In this document: one piece after another, positions 1 to 11,865 of the stretch | How positions within the stretch are numbered: position 1 is the first letter of the stretch | How the letters are laid out: each line of letters begins with the position of its first letter | DNA from: Combretum micranthum | Taxonomy: Eukaryota; Streptophyta; Magnoliopsida; Myrtales; Combretaceae | NCBI GenBank assembly: GCA_024138025.1 | Contig: JAMXBD010000170.1 | Span: forward strand, 496,001-560,000 | Direction of reading: 5' to 3' | DNA length: 64,000 nucleotides | Notes under the pieces: generated by a model | Database searches by the model: none | What the model was told of the DNA's origin: nothing | Seen by the model: the letters and a program-made list of their open reading frames with translations, nothing else | Made by a program: the position numbers and the translations under genes

Positions 1-124
1 AACAGATATAATATATATATATAGATACATTTACCATAGCCTGTTTTTTTCCTTTGTAAGCGTAGATAAACAATAAATATTCATTAGTTAAATTATTTTC
101 TCTTTGGCTTGCATGGTATATCAT

Positions 125-330
125 GTGATCTAATCCGTTTGATTTTTTCATTTATATCTGAATCTAAATTTTATGTGTAAAGATATCTGATTTATAATTA
201 TATTTTATTTGTATTTGGTTTATTTAATATTTTCATAAGAACTGATATATATTTTTCATTATACGTATTTTTTAACAAATAATTTATTAAAAAAGTTTGG
301 AAAAAGTATTTATCACTTGCCATTTACTCA
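125..330. repeat. AT-rich MITE-like family, copy 1
   Basis: The stretch repeats the wording of other copies near 18660, 53985, 54217, 54475 and 55505: runs of TTTTTATTTGTATC-like sequence followed by TTTTTTAACAAATA. No clean inverted repeat or target duplication is visible, so the borders are approximate. Low-complexity AT sequence can imitate such similarity. Confidence 0.35.
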
Positions 331-2933
331 AGGCCAAACGAACCGAAGTCGGTTTGGAAAATTCGGAAGTAAAGGACCATTTATGCTTAGATATTTTGGT
401 AAGTCCTTTTTCATGATTCAAAATCGTGTGATATAGATGAAACGATAAACTTACCTTATTTTCTAAGCAAAATAAGATAATCTTTATAATAAATATATGT
501 TTCCCTTTCTTCATTCTACTTTTATTCCAAGTTATGATCTTGTCAATATTTCTACATTACAAGTAGTTTTTTTCCCCAATTTTTTCTATAACTAATAAAT
601 ACTTATATAATTACCTTGAAAAATTAATTATACGTTAAACCATTAACTAGATTGAACAATAACATTTAAGATTTAAAAAAAAAATCAAATTAGACTACAT
701 CTATCTAATCAATAACCAAACTATTAAAATAAATATAATAATGAATATATTATTTCAGTAGCATATGAATTCATTTATTAAATAATTGATAAAATTATAG
801 AGTTTTCTTATAGTTTAATATGGAGCAATTAACTAAACCAAACCACCTCTCCCGTCTCTTATTTTTGCGATTTCCTCCTTTAAGATGTTATGGTTTTAGA
901 ATCCAAAAATATTTTTTTTAAAGGAAAGAAAAAAAAAGGGTAGAGAAAAAAACAAAGGGTATGTCAAGTCATATTAAAATAAAGTCCCTCACATTTTTTT
1001 TTCCTTATTTTTTCTTTCTCCAAAATATTCGACAAGTCAAAGGTAAAACATTATGCTAGAACTTTAAAAAACATAATAAAAGGACATAAAGAAAACAAAT
1101 AATTAATATAGTCATTGAACAGCAACAGAAGAGAACTATTCCACCCTTTCCTTTCAATTCTTTTGTAAAGGTTGAGAGTGACAGGTGAAGAGAATAACCC
1201 TACACCCACCATCACACCACACACATATCATTCACCATCATCATCATGATCAGCCCCATTTGGTGGACGTGAAATGAGAGCATTAGGTGAGTAGTGAGAG
1301 TGAGTCAGATGGGTACGACTCGTCTTGGGTTTGGGTCCTACAACTTTTGTAATACCAAATTACACACAACCCATCCCAACCCAACCCAACTCAGCTCAAC
1401 TCAAACCATCCCATTTCCCAACCCTAGTTGTCGTCAGATAAAAATATTAAAGGGTAGTACCCTTTAAAGGTTATGAAAAAAGCTAAAATAAACATTTTTC
1501 GCCAACTCATGTCTAGCACGTTTTTCAAACTTTTAAGTGTTATAAGTAATTCTATTGAAGTTTGATAAATTGGCATGTAATTCTTCAAAGTTATGTATAA
1601 ACCCTCAAAACTTTAATTTGGTGCGAAAATATCTCTTAAATTTTAATTTTTATTTAAAACTAAATAAAGAAAATATATTTCATATTATTAATTTATTAGA
1701 GCATCTTTATTTTGGGTTGCTTGATAGAAAATCTTATATCAAAAATCTCACTTTTCAAGGTTTAATGAGATGATGAAAGTTGCTTAAATTTTTTTAGTTT
1801 TTAAATACAGGATCTTAAAATTAAAGTTCTTTATTTTGCATATGTATATATTTTTATTTATTAAGTGTTTCTTATAAAAATATATAAGATCAAGATTTTA
1901 TTAGCTATGAATCCTTCCCTAGAGGCTAGAACTAGGTTACAATTTATGAAGATTTCTCTCTTTTTTCTTTTTCCTCTCTTACTGGGATTCATTAATGGGA
2001 CCTTTGATATTATCGCAGGGACTAGAAGACAGAGAGTTTGTGTATGTGTGAATGTACGTGGGTGCGGGTTAAAAAAGGTAGTGATTTGATGTGTTGTTTT
2101 GTTTCTACCTTATTTGTTCACTTTTGCAACCTTTTCAATTGCTTTTTACACCTCAAAATTGCCCAAACGATATTGTTTATAAATTGTCTTCCTCAGATAT
2201 GACCTTTCCCAGGCACAGGACTTACAATAATATAAAACTGGCCTAGTACCTTCAAACAGTTGACCCAAGTAGTCAAAACAGGAATTTTTCCAATGAATAT
2301 AATATAATGCTTCTAGTACAGTCATATTCATCTTAATACAAATTGGAAATCATTAGCATAGTGTTCACATTTTGTTAGAAAGATAAACAAAAGAACTTTT
2401 AATATTTTACATATATTTTTTTATTGGATGATAATATTATTATTGAAAAACACTCAAATTATTTCAATTTTAGATATATATATATATATATATAATAACA
2501 ACTTCACAAACAATCATCCATGACAAATCTTCCATATTAAGAGACATGGGTGGTGCTATCATAATATCCCATTAGCATGAGAAGGACAACCTTAACACTT
2601 TGTTTGGTAAGGTAAAAATCAAGAGAAGCAAGAGAAAGTAAGAGAAAGTTGATATTTGAATTCCTAAGATGGAAAAGAAAAGAAGAAAAATCAAATAAAA
2701 TAGGAAGAAATGTGATGGCGATTTTGTTCTCTTCATTTTTTACCTGAAAATGAAAGGAAATGGAGAGAAACCAACATAAAGTGACATAAATATTCCTAAA
2801 GAACAAATGTAAAGTTAAAAGAGACTGAATAGTTTAGTCTATTCATATTAATATTTCATCTCATTTCATTTTATTTCCATACCGACAATCTAAAAAAAAA
2901 AAAATGAACTTTCTTCCATTTCATCTCTTTTCC

Positions 2934-2961
2934 TTTCTTTTCTTTTCTTTTCTTTTCTTTT
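2934..2961. repeat. CTTTT microsatellite
   Basis: About five to six tandem CTTTT units are read directly from the sequence, inside a pyrimidine-rich patch that follows a poly-A run at 2892-2904. Confidence 0.85.
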
Positions 2962-4274
2962 TAGCCAATTTCTGTTTCCATTGATTTCCACGATAGAGTA
3001 GATTGGCAAAACACAGTGTAAAAGTATTAAGCCAATGAGTGAAAAGCAGAATTTGCCTCTAAAATAAGGGAAAATTTTTGCAAATAGTAAAAGAAGGAGT
3101 TGAACACCTAATTTAATAGCAATTACTAATGGATTAGACATAACCTAGGTCGAGTCCTAATGAAAAACCGGAATGATAAGTATTCTCAAAACCAGATATG
3201 AAACTATTGATTCTATGATATTTTGCTAACTAACCGGTCTAGAATTAAGCAAAATTAGTAATATATATTAGTAGAATGAAAACAAAGAGAAATAAATGGA
3301 AAAAAGGAAGAAGAAAAAACTATATTAAATTTGTAACTTTTAATATTGAAACTATTACATGCAAGCATTTAATCTATTATTTTTACAAACAACATAACAA
3401 ATAGATGTATAGTAATAATATGTTTGATTTGATTTATATAGGTTTTTTCCTAAAAGTAAAATCCTTCTTCTTTTTTTTTCCCTAACAACATGATACTATT
3501 TTTTCTCTTGGAATCTTCTTTTTAATGTTTAGAAAATTTTGTGATCTCATATTGCAAATACTATAATTAAAGTTGGATGTGTTTGTATATAAATAAAAGT
3601 ACATAACAATTCTTTAGGAAAATAGGTTTAGGACTTTACTTGATAATCTAACTAGGAAATTGACTGTTTCTATTCCCATTCGGACGAGTTTGGAACCATG
3701 CCAACATTTAATTGCTAAGTTATCATTAAAGATAAATAAAACAAAGGATTTAAAACTAACAAACGTATAAGATTTCCTAAGACAATATTAAATAACTTGT
3801 GAATGAAAGACAAAAGTTTGGAAATCTTAAACTAAACAATTACAAGTTAAAAATTTAATGTAACACCCTAAAATTTAATCAAGGCAAATACAGGCACGTA
3901 TAACATTTGTATATTATACAAAGAGGCTTCCTTAAAGGATTTTTTTATCACAAACATTTGCTACTCGCTTTTAAGATATGAAATCATTCAGTTAAATTCT
4001 CAAAACAACTGGATTTAGACTTACATTATAAACTTTTACAAAAATACTTATATAACTACTCTCATGAGTAGATTAGCTTTCAAAAGCAAAACAATACCAT
4101 CATGTATTTCATATCAAATAATACAACATGATGGTAAAACAAAGCATAAAAGCTTAAATTACAAAACTCAAGCTCCACCAGGCTTCTTAAAAGAATATTA
4201 CAAATTACAAAATATAAATCCAATTCTTAAATGAAAATAAGAACAAAATATATCTAACGATCTTAAACCACTTA

Positions 4275-5147
4275 TAATGAAGATACAATTGCACCAAACT
4301 CACCTCAACAAATTTAAGTTTCTGAAGGAATGATTACTTGAAATAGAGTCAAGAAACTTCAGGAAAAGTTTCAAGGATTTGTGCAAAAGTTCGTAGAAGA
4401 TCACGCCAAGTTCACCAACATCAATTTGGAACAAAAAACAAAGACTTTTATTGTTGTTTTTGCAAATCAGGAGGAAAATACAATAAAACAAAAGAAAACA
4501 GACCAACACTGGACACTAAGCCACCGACTTAAATAAAAACACAGCCAGCCTTCATTCAACCTCGACCAATCTTCATTTTCACCTGTAAGATATGTGCCCC
4601 GCCATCGTACGCCACTAGCCTATCCTAAGTACGCTGCTGGCGTAGAGGTATAGGCCACTAGTGATAACTAGAATTGAAAGCTTTAATGCTGCTTGCAATA
4701 CCGCTACTGTAATTTCTAAAGGCCGCTAGCATTCTTTTGCGAACAATATTGATTTTATTTGTGACTTTTGAGTTTCCTTTGTTCTATTACATATAGCCCT
4801 AAGTGTTTATTGTAAAGAACAGATTACATTGTTGATTGAAATCAATATTGAGAGAATTCCTTTTCTTTGAATTCTTTTGAGAACTTTTGAATTTATATAA
4901 GAATTTGATTTTGTTGTTGAGCTTTTTTATTATACTAAGGCTCTTGGTTGGTATTTCTAACAAGGTTATGATCTCCATATCAAGGTTCTTTGGATTATTC
5001 AATCATAGTGTCAATGTCAATTCCATTAAATTATACCAAGGTTCATGGAGCTTTCAGATTTATTTTTGAATATTCCATTGGGTCAAGGTTTGCACTTTTT
5101 ATTCTTAAAGTCCGAGAAATTCAAGATCCGTGCTAAGCATGAATTAG
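4275..5147 (+). repeat. 5' LTR of the CRM-like element
   Basis: It aligns along its length with 8985-9857. The start reads TAATGAAGATAC against TGATGAAGATAC in the 3' copy, so the terminal TG has become TA. Bases 4597-4736 hold a run of G/C-rich words (for example GCTGGCGTAG and GGCCGCTAGC) in AT-rich surroundings. The right border lies between 5139 and 5147; the two copies stop matching there. Confidence 0.85.
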
Positions 5148-5149
5148 AT

Positions 5150-5161
5150 TAGTACCAACGC
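5150..5161 (+). other. Degenerate primer-binding site
   Basis: Just inside the 5' LTR, the sequence TAGTACCAACGC resembles the plant initiator-tRNA-Met primer site TGGTATCAGAGC at about eight of twelve bases. Position and partial match support the call; the site is too decayed to be certain. Confidence 0.45.
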
Positions 5162-5711
5162 TCTAGGTTTTCTAAGAATCGATCTAATTCAATGTGAATC
5201 AAATACTGTACATCCAAACCCTAAATCGATTCGTTCATATCTTCTTTTTTTCATTTATTTTGTTGTTGAATTATCGTTAGGGTTCTTGTGAGGGAAAAAA
5301 AAAAGAAAATTTGGATTAAAAGAAATAAAGAAAGAATACCAAAAGGAGAAAGGAACAAGAAAAACAAGTGAAAAAAAATCATTATTATTGAATGAATTAT
5401 TCACAGCAAAAATCACTAGTCAATTTAAGATTCATATATGTTGTTTAACTGGAGTTTTCGATCCTGTTATATACTTACCAAGGATTAAGGTGTTTGAGGA
5501 ATGATACAGGAAGGAAAATTCAAGAATTGAGATTTAAGTTCGATACAGAACCATAAGGCGAAGAATCGATAGGTAAGGTGGTAAGTGTAATTTTGAGTTT
5601 ATGTGAAATACAAGTGTTGAGTGTTATACTCGTGTGAGTGATATGCGTGAGGGAGTGGAGTGAGGTTTCTTTTCATTTCTATTATTTGTTTGGAATTTCT
5701 AACATCACAGG

Positions 5712-6743
5712 ATGTCTAGTCCACTAAGGAAGGAAAGAGACGAGAGTAGTTATGTACAGAAGAATATGGCTCGAATGTTTGAAATGATGCAAGGATTAAC
5801 CATGCAAATGGAGCACATGGAACAATAACAATCAAAGGGAGAGCCTGCTTTTGATGATGAATAGGATTACAAGATACCTACTAAGATCAGAGATAAGAAC
5901 AGTTCAAGAGAAAGGATTAGTAGAGGTGGCGAGAAAATTGCCACTGACTTGAATTCTATAAAATTCAAGATTCTTCCTTTTCAGGGACGCGGTGAACCAG
6001 ATACTTATGTGGAGTCAAAGTGCAAGATTAAATTATTTTTTGCCTGCCACAAATATTCTGAAGAAAAAAAAAAGTCAAATTGGTTGTGGTAGAATTTAAT
6101 GGATATGCCAGCATCTGGTGGAATTAGCTAACACTTAATAGAAGAAGAAATCAAGAGGATCCAATTAGCACTTGGAGAGAGCTGAAGCAAATCATGAGAA
6201 AGAGGATTTTTCCTTCACATTTTTATTAAAGGATGGCATCAACAATTACAGGAACTTACTCAAGGAAGTAGGAGTGTAGAAGAGTACTGCATGGACATGG
6301 GTACACACATGATGAAGATTGATTTGAAAGAGGATAATGAAGCTACTATGGGAAGATTTTTTAATGGGTTAAATCGAAATATTGTAAACAAGGTTAAGCT
6401 TTAGCATTACGTGGAATTGGAAGACATGTATCAGATGGCATTAAAATTTGAGAACCAGTTCAAGAGGAAAGAAAAATACAGTTACGAAGGGTCTTCTTTT
6501 ACTTCATGGAAGAAAAATTGGAAGAAAGAGAATAAGAAGAACAAGAAAGAAAAAATTACTCAAGCTATTCCAAAAGAGGAGACTTCTAATAAATCCACAA
6601 GTAAATCTGAATCTCAATCTATTTTGAGTAAAATTCGTTGTTTCAAGTGCAATTGTGTTGGACATATAACTTCCCAATATCCTAACAAGAAAGCCATGAT
6701 TTCTTTGGGAAATGATGAGTATAAGACAGCTAGCGAAAAGTGA
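5712..6743 (+). pseudogene. gag remnant of CRM-like element
   Basis: From the ATG at 5712 a broken frame gives a typical chromovirus Gag: an N-terminal region rich in charged residues, then the core with FQGRGEPDTYVE- and EYSEEKK-like words, SLTQGS/SVEEY-like and GRFFNGLNREI motifs, and a C-terminal basic linker. Stops occur early (for example near 5826 and 5862) and the frame shifts near 6070-6190. The zinc knuckle around 6640-6685 reads CFKCNCVGHITSQY: the CCHC spacing is kept but the last cysteine is tyrosine. Gag would package the element RNA in a cytoplasmic particle; this copy could not make an intact protein. Confidence 0.85.
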
Positions 6744-6902
6744 AAGAGATGATGATGACTTGCCTAAAATGGAAGATGTGACTGATAATGAGGAAATTGA
6801 TGCTTCAAATTTATCCTTGGTTATTATACGTACTTTGAGCACACAACAAGTGAATGAGAGTAATCTTGAGCAGTAAAGGGAAAATATTTTCCATACTTAG
6901 TT

Positions 6903-7262
6903 ATGGTGAAAGACAAAGTTTGTAGCTTGATTATTGATGGGGGTAGTTATGCCAATTTGGTAAGTGTCAATTTAGTAGAAATGCTTAAATTACCTACACC
7001 GAAGCATCCTAGTCCTTATAAGTCACGGTGGCTGAATGATTCTGGAGAAGATGAAGGTGAACAAGTAGGTGAAAATTGATGTTTACATTGGGAAACTACA
7101 AAGATGAAGTATTATGTGATGTAGTGCCAATAAATACATGTTATATCTTGTTTGGAAGACCGTGACAGTTTGATAGGAATGCTACTCATGAAGGGTGTTC
7201 AAATCGATTCGCTGTGAGACAAAATGAGAGGACATTTTATTTGAAGCCTTTGATACCCTAGC
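6903..7262 (+). pseudogene. aspartic protease remnant, CRM-like
   Basis: The segment starts with the active-site word LIIDGGSYANLV and continues with KLPTPKHPSPYK and WLNDSGE, which are characteristic of the protease region of this chromovirus lineage. After a frameshift near 7075 it resumes with the ILFGRP motif of the retropepsin C-terminus. The codon after this motif, where the family has tryptophan, is TGA at 7163. In the family the enzyme cuts the Gag-Pol polyprotein. Stops and the shift make it non-functional. Confidence 0.85.
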
Positions 7263-7534
7263 AAGTTTAGGAAGATTAAGAGAAATTGAAATAGGAAAAT
7301 GAGGTGTTGAGAGCTAGTGAGAAAAAGAGAGAAACACGAGAGCTAGTGAAGATGACACACAAGTGATAGAGAAGAAAAACAAAGTGGCTAGTGAGAAAAA
7401 AAAGGAAAGGGCGAGAAGAAAAAACAATTGAATTGTTTTGCCACTAAAAATGAGATTAGGAGTGCTGTGAATAAGAAAAGACCTTTGATTGTACTTATGT
7501 ATAAGGAGGTCATATTTTCTACTAATGATCTTAG

Positions 7535-7715
7535 CAACACTACTTGTGGCCAAAGGAGTTTGTTATCCACACAAATCATTAAGCATTGAAGCATTTGAAG
7601 GGGCAAGGAAAGATGAATAGATGACATGCTCGCTAGATGGAAATTCATTAAGACTTTTCCCCATGTTATCAGCTACTAGTAAGGTAAAGAAAATGTAGTT
7701 TCTGATGCCTTATCA
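7535..7715 (+). pseudogene. RNase H C-terminal remnant, CRM-like
   Basis: The reading resumes abruptly with HYLWPKEFVIHTNH, the last part of the gypsy RNase H, followed by LKHLKGQGK and a degenerate GKENVVSDALS word. Immediately before it lies the protease-RT linker (through about 7534), so RT and the RNase H N-terminus are absent. In an intact element RNase H degrades RNA in the RNA-DNA hybrid during reverse transcription. Stops at several CGA/CAG-type positions interrupt the frame. Confidence 0.85.
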
Positions 7716-8945
7716 CACATGTATGTCCTTCTCTCAACACTTAATGCAAAATTGTTAGGTTTTGAATATATTAAAGAGTTGTATGTTGGAGATCATAACT
7801 TTGCTACTGTTCATGGTACATGTGCGGAAGGAGCCTTTAACAAGTTTTATAGACATGAGGGATTTTTATTTAGAGAGGGAAAATTGTGTATTCCTCAATG
7901 TTCTATAAGAGAATTGCTTGTTAGGGAGTCTCATAGTGGAGGATTAATGGGGCATTTTGGTGTGATTAAAACCTTAGATATTTTAAATGGACATTTTTAT
8001 TAACCTCATATTAGAAGAGATGTAGAAAGAATTTGTGGTAGATATGTGACTTGCAAAAAAGGCCAAATATAAGGTGATGCCTCATGGATTATATACTCAT
8101 TTACCTATTCCTAGTGAACCATGAATTGATATTTCTATGGATTTTGTTTTAGGTTTACCTAGGTGTAAAAGGGGTTGTGATTCCATTTTTGTTGTTGTGG
8201 ATAGATTTTTTAAAATGGCACACTTTATTATTTGTTACAAAACTAATAATGCATCTTATACTGACTTGTTCTTTAAGGAGATTGCCAGGTTACATGAAGT
8301 GCCTAAAAGCATTGTGAGTGACCAGGACGTTAAGTTTTTAAGCCATTCTAGAGAGTTTTGTGGAGTAAATTGGGCACTAAATTATTGTTCTCAACTGTTG
8401 GTCATCTACAAACTGATGGACAAACTGAAGTGGTGAACAGGACAATGATGACTTTGTTGTGAGCAGTGATTCAAAAGGCATTTAAAGTCTTACTATTTAT
8501 TGAATTTTCCTATAATCGCATTATTCATTCCACTACTGGTTTTTCTCCATTTGAAGTTGTTTATGGTTTTAACCCATCAATGCCTTTAGATTTTTTACCT
8601 TACCAGTTAATGAAAGAACAAGTTTAGATGACAAGAAGAAGGCAGTAGCTATAAAGAAATTACATGAATAGGTGTGACAAAGGATTGAAAAGGAAATGAG
8701 TAATGTGCACAACAAGCTAACAAAGGCAAAAAGAAAATCACCTTTAAATTAGGTGATTGGGTGTGGGTGCACTTTAGAAAAGAGATATTTCCATCTCATA
8801 GGAAATCAAAGCTAAAGCCTAAAGGTGATAAATCATTTCAAGTGATTGAAAAGATCAACGATAATGCCTAAAAACTAGATTTACTAGATGAGTACAATGT
8901 GAGTGTTACCTTCAATATTTCTTTTATGTCCTTTTGACATGGGTA
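7716..8945 (+). pseudogene. integrase remnant, CRM-like
   Basis: The zinc-binding domain shows the paired histidines (HSGGLMGHFG) and the CGRYVTC cysteine pair near 8034-8060. The catalytic core shows the first aspartate in MDFVLGLP (from 8137), the second in IVSDQD (near 8310) and the region of the catalytic glutamate after TDGQTE near 8415, where the frame shifts. The C-terminal part keeps GDWVWVH and RKSKLKP words near 8755-8820 and runs to within about 40 bp of the 3' LTR. The spelling of the tail fits CRM-like elements better than a canonical chromodomain. Stops, including one in the NDNA-KLDL stretch, make it inactive. Confidence 0.85.
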
Positions 8946-8970
8946 AAGTAGATTCGAGGACGAATCCTTT

Positions 8971-8984
8971 TGAAGAAAGGGGAA
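8971..8984 (+). other. Polypurine tract before the 3' LTR
   Basis: The purine run GAAGAAAGGGGAA lies directly upstream of the LTR start TGATGAAG, the position where plus-strand DNA synthesis is primed in this class of elements. Confidence 0.75.
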
Positions 8985-9857
8985 TGATGAAGATACAATT
9001 GCACCAAACTAGCCTCAACTAATTCAAGTTCTTGAAGGAATGATTACTCGGAAAAGAGCCAAGAAACTTAGGGAAAAATTTCAAGGATTTGTGCGAAAGT
9101 TTGTTGAAGGTCACACCAAGTTCACCAACATCGATTTGAAATAAAAAAACAAAGACTTTTATTGTTGTTTTGCAAATCAAAAGGAAAATACAATAAAACA
9201 AAAGAAAACAGACTAACACCGACGCTAAGCCGCCAACTTAAATAAAACCACAGCTGACCTTCGTTTCAACCTCAACCAGCCTTCATTTTCGCTTGCAGGA
9301 TCTGTGCCTTGCCATTGTACACCATTAGCCTATCCTAAGTAAGCCACCGGCGTAGAGGTATAGGCCGCCAGCCCAATGACTAGAATAAAGAAATTTAACG
9401 TCGCTTGCAATGCCACTAGTGTAATTTCTAGAGGTCACCGGCGTTCTTTTGCGAATAATATTGATTTTATTTGTGACTTTTGAGTTTCCTTTGTTTTATT
9501 ACATATAGCCCTAAGTTTTTATTGTAAAGAACAAATTACATTGTTGATTGACGTCAATATTGAAAGGATTCCTTCTCTTTGAATTCTTTTGAGAACTTGT
9601 GAATTTCTTCAAAAATTTGATTTTCTTGTTGAGTTCTTTGATTATACCAAGGTTCTTGGTTGGTATTTCCAACAGGATCGTGATCTCCATATCATGTTTA
9701 TTTGAATTACTCAACCATAGGGTTAAGGTCAATTCCATTAAATTATACTAAGGTTCATGGAGTTTCAGATTTGTCTTTGAATATTCCATTAGGTCAAGGT
9801 TTGCATTTTCGATTCTTAGAGTTTGGGAAATTCAAGATTCGTACCAAGCACGCATCA
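8985..9857 (+). repeat. 3' LTR of the CRM-like element
   Basis: It begins TGATGAAGATAC and aligns with the 5' copy. Bases 9306-9446 hold the G/C-rich word cluster, including CCACCGGCGTAG and GTCACCGGCGTT, better preserved here than in the 5' copy. The right border is read as between 9850 and 9857, after which LTR-A sequence resumes. Confidence 0.85.
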
Positions 9858-11269
9858 ACCTCTCTCTTCAACAAACTTCTCCCAAGCCAACCTATACCTG
9901 AGATAATCAACATCATCATCTAATCATCATCATTGGATTAAACAACACTTGGAAAAAGATAACAACAATAATGAGTCGAAGCCTATTACGATAGTAACAT
10001 AACCATACACAAAGTGATACACAATCTTAACTAAATGCAATGCAGCAATGATGGTTTTATCTTTAAAATAAATTAATGAAATCAACAGTGGAACTCTCAC
10101 ACCCCGACTGCACTCCTAGTGAATCTAGAGGACTTGAGTAATAACAGCTGCTTAGGGGGTTAATATAAGCAGGTTGGATACTTATATCCCCTATATCTAA
10201 TTGAGAAAGAGAAAAATAATCTCATATAGGGTTCACAATTGTTACACACAGTCTACCCGTCACAGTCCCTTATATAATAGAGCTCAACCAGTCTCATAAA
10301 CGTGAGCCCTACTATATTACTTCTTGCAAATCAATATAAACATTATACCAATACCATTTGCCCTATTGGATACTCATTGAACCGCTTATGAATTGCCATT
10401 ACATCATGGTAAGAGGGCGGCTTATGAGCCTAAACTATTGTGCCCGACTCTATACAAGGTTGTCACTCTCTGGATTGGATTTAACGACACAAGCACAGCA
10501 ACACTCAATTATTAGGTCGTCTTTAAGTTTTAATTCATTAGGAATACCTATTCTAACAAACAACAAGCACGTCACAGCGTACCTTATATATATGAAATCC
10601 AAATAGAGATAGAGGGTATATCATAATCCATTTCAAAAAATAAACTAGCTATCCATATATATGTTTAAGAATCAAACTCATATAAGCAATTTAATTAATT
10701 ATCCATTTACATCAAACTTTTATTAAAACCCTATTTGATCAGACACTAAATAGGAATCTCGCCATAACCGCGAATATCACTCTATCAAGATACATACTGT
10801 TCTCTATTATCTGTAAAGGTATTTCTTTTCTTTTTGTTTATGATTCATTCATTAAAGAAACATCATCATGTCATTCATATTCAAAAAGACTCATTTTCTA
10901 AGCAAGCATACATTTGAAACAACATATTCTCTATATAATACATGGTTAAACCTAATACATTAGTCTAAACCAATTATTAGCTTTTAAGCCTAATTTAATT
11001 TAATCCTAGCTAAATTGTTTAGAATTAATCATTTGGTTCAATTACTAAGCCAAGGTGGTTAAACTTAATCAATCTTCATTAAGCCATGTTGAACTTATGA
11101 TTATTAACTAAGGTCATTTTATATCTAACTTCTATATTTTATCTAATCATTTATTAAATCTATAAATTCACTAATCTCATATTTAATTATATCATTTAAC
11201 TATTACAACATATCAACTATCATTTATCTTTTTCGTTTTCATTTTATTTTTACAAAATTCATATTTTTA

Positions 11270-11865
11270 GGAAGAACACGGGCAGGTATATGACCATGCA
11301 CTTCCCCATGCTTCCTTTATAAAAGAAACATAGTGAAATACAAAACGCATGTTTTAATTCGAAATCTAACTTAGAGAGAAGCACAACTCAATACAACATG
11401 CTGTGTTTTGGTCGTGCCTCTCTTTGAATAAAAACATTTGAGAAACACAACGCATAAAAGAAAAACATGATGTGATATACAAGTCGTACTTTACCCATGT
11501 TTCATGAAAAATCTAAGCATACAAAGGTCAAAGAGAAACACGGTTGGATATGTGTGATCGTGTTCCTCTCACGTTTCTCATCAAGAGGCCTTATATCGAG
11601 GGCTCAACAAGGTACCAACTAGAAACTTTATGCCATGTTCTACTTGTGTTTCTTAACAACAAGAAACATGGCAAGATAGGAAATGCCATGTATTAATCAT
11701 GCTGTTCTGGGAAGTTTTTGTAAAATATAGTAGAGAAGCATGGTTAGATACAATTGACCATGTTCTAGCCATGTTTCTTCTCCAATGAGTATGTTTTTAA
11801 AATTTTCAATGAAAAATGAAGAGCACGACTTAAATACAACTACTTATGTTTCTTCCTTGCTCTTC
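11270..11865 (+). repeat. Array of seven hairpin-prone units in LTR-A
   Basis: About 48-bp units at 11270, 11374, 11461, 11532, 11661, 11733 and 11818 share the form GAGAAnCAYGG...GATA...CATGTT...CATGTTTCTTC. The two ends of a unit are near reverse complements, so each could fold as an imperfect hairpin. Spacing is irregular, from 71 to 129 bp start to start. Because of its position in the LTR, a role in the U3 enhancer is a guess. Confidence 0.65.

Larger units (their letters stand above)
1..3858. other. AT-rich intergenic DNA, no gene recognised
   Basis: No open frame in this stretch resembles a known protein, and frames longer than about 80 codons are absent. It holds a TA-rich tract near the start, a stretch at 1190-1470 richer in CA and CCAACC words than its surroundings, and several poly-A and poly-T runs. 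A short minus-strand frame at 2146-2331 has a mixed amino-acid composition but matches nothing I recognise. Part of the first 350 bases resembles an AT-rich repeat seen elsewhere in the window. Confidence 0.6.
4275..9857 (+). mobile_element. CRM-like Ty3/gypsy chromovirus, RT-deleted
   Basis: Two direct repeats of about 873 bp (4275-5147 and 8985-9857) bracket gag, protease, RNase H and integrase remains, in the gypsy order. The gag wording and the integrase tail running straight into the 3' LTR resemble plant CRM-type chromoviruses; the lineage is family knowledge, not proven here. The entire reverse transcriptase is missing. Frameshifts and stops interrupt every domain. The element sits inside LTR-A. 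Its own target duplication is not clear: the best pair, ACTTA before and ACCTC after, matches at three of five bases, consistent with an old insertion or slightly wrong borders. Confidence 0.88.

Noticed and set aside
1190..1470. Promoter of a host gene
   Set aside because: The composition differs from its surroundings, but no downstream exon is recognised within reach.
4275..9857. Clear target duplication of the CRM-like element
   Set aside because: The best pair (ACTTA and ACCTC) matches at only three of five bases, so I do not claim it.
11270..11865. CRISPR-like array
   Set aside because: Units are imperfect, irregularly spaced and lie within a plant LTR; there are no Cas genes and the DNA is eukaryotic.
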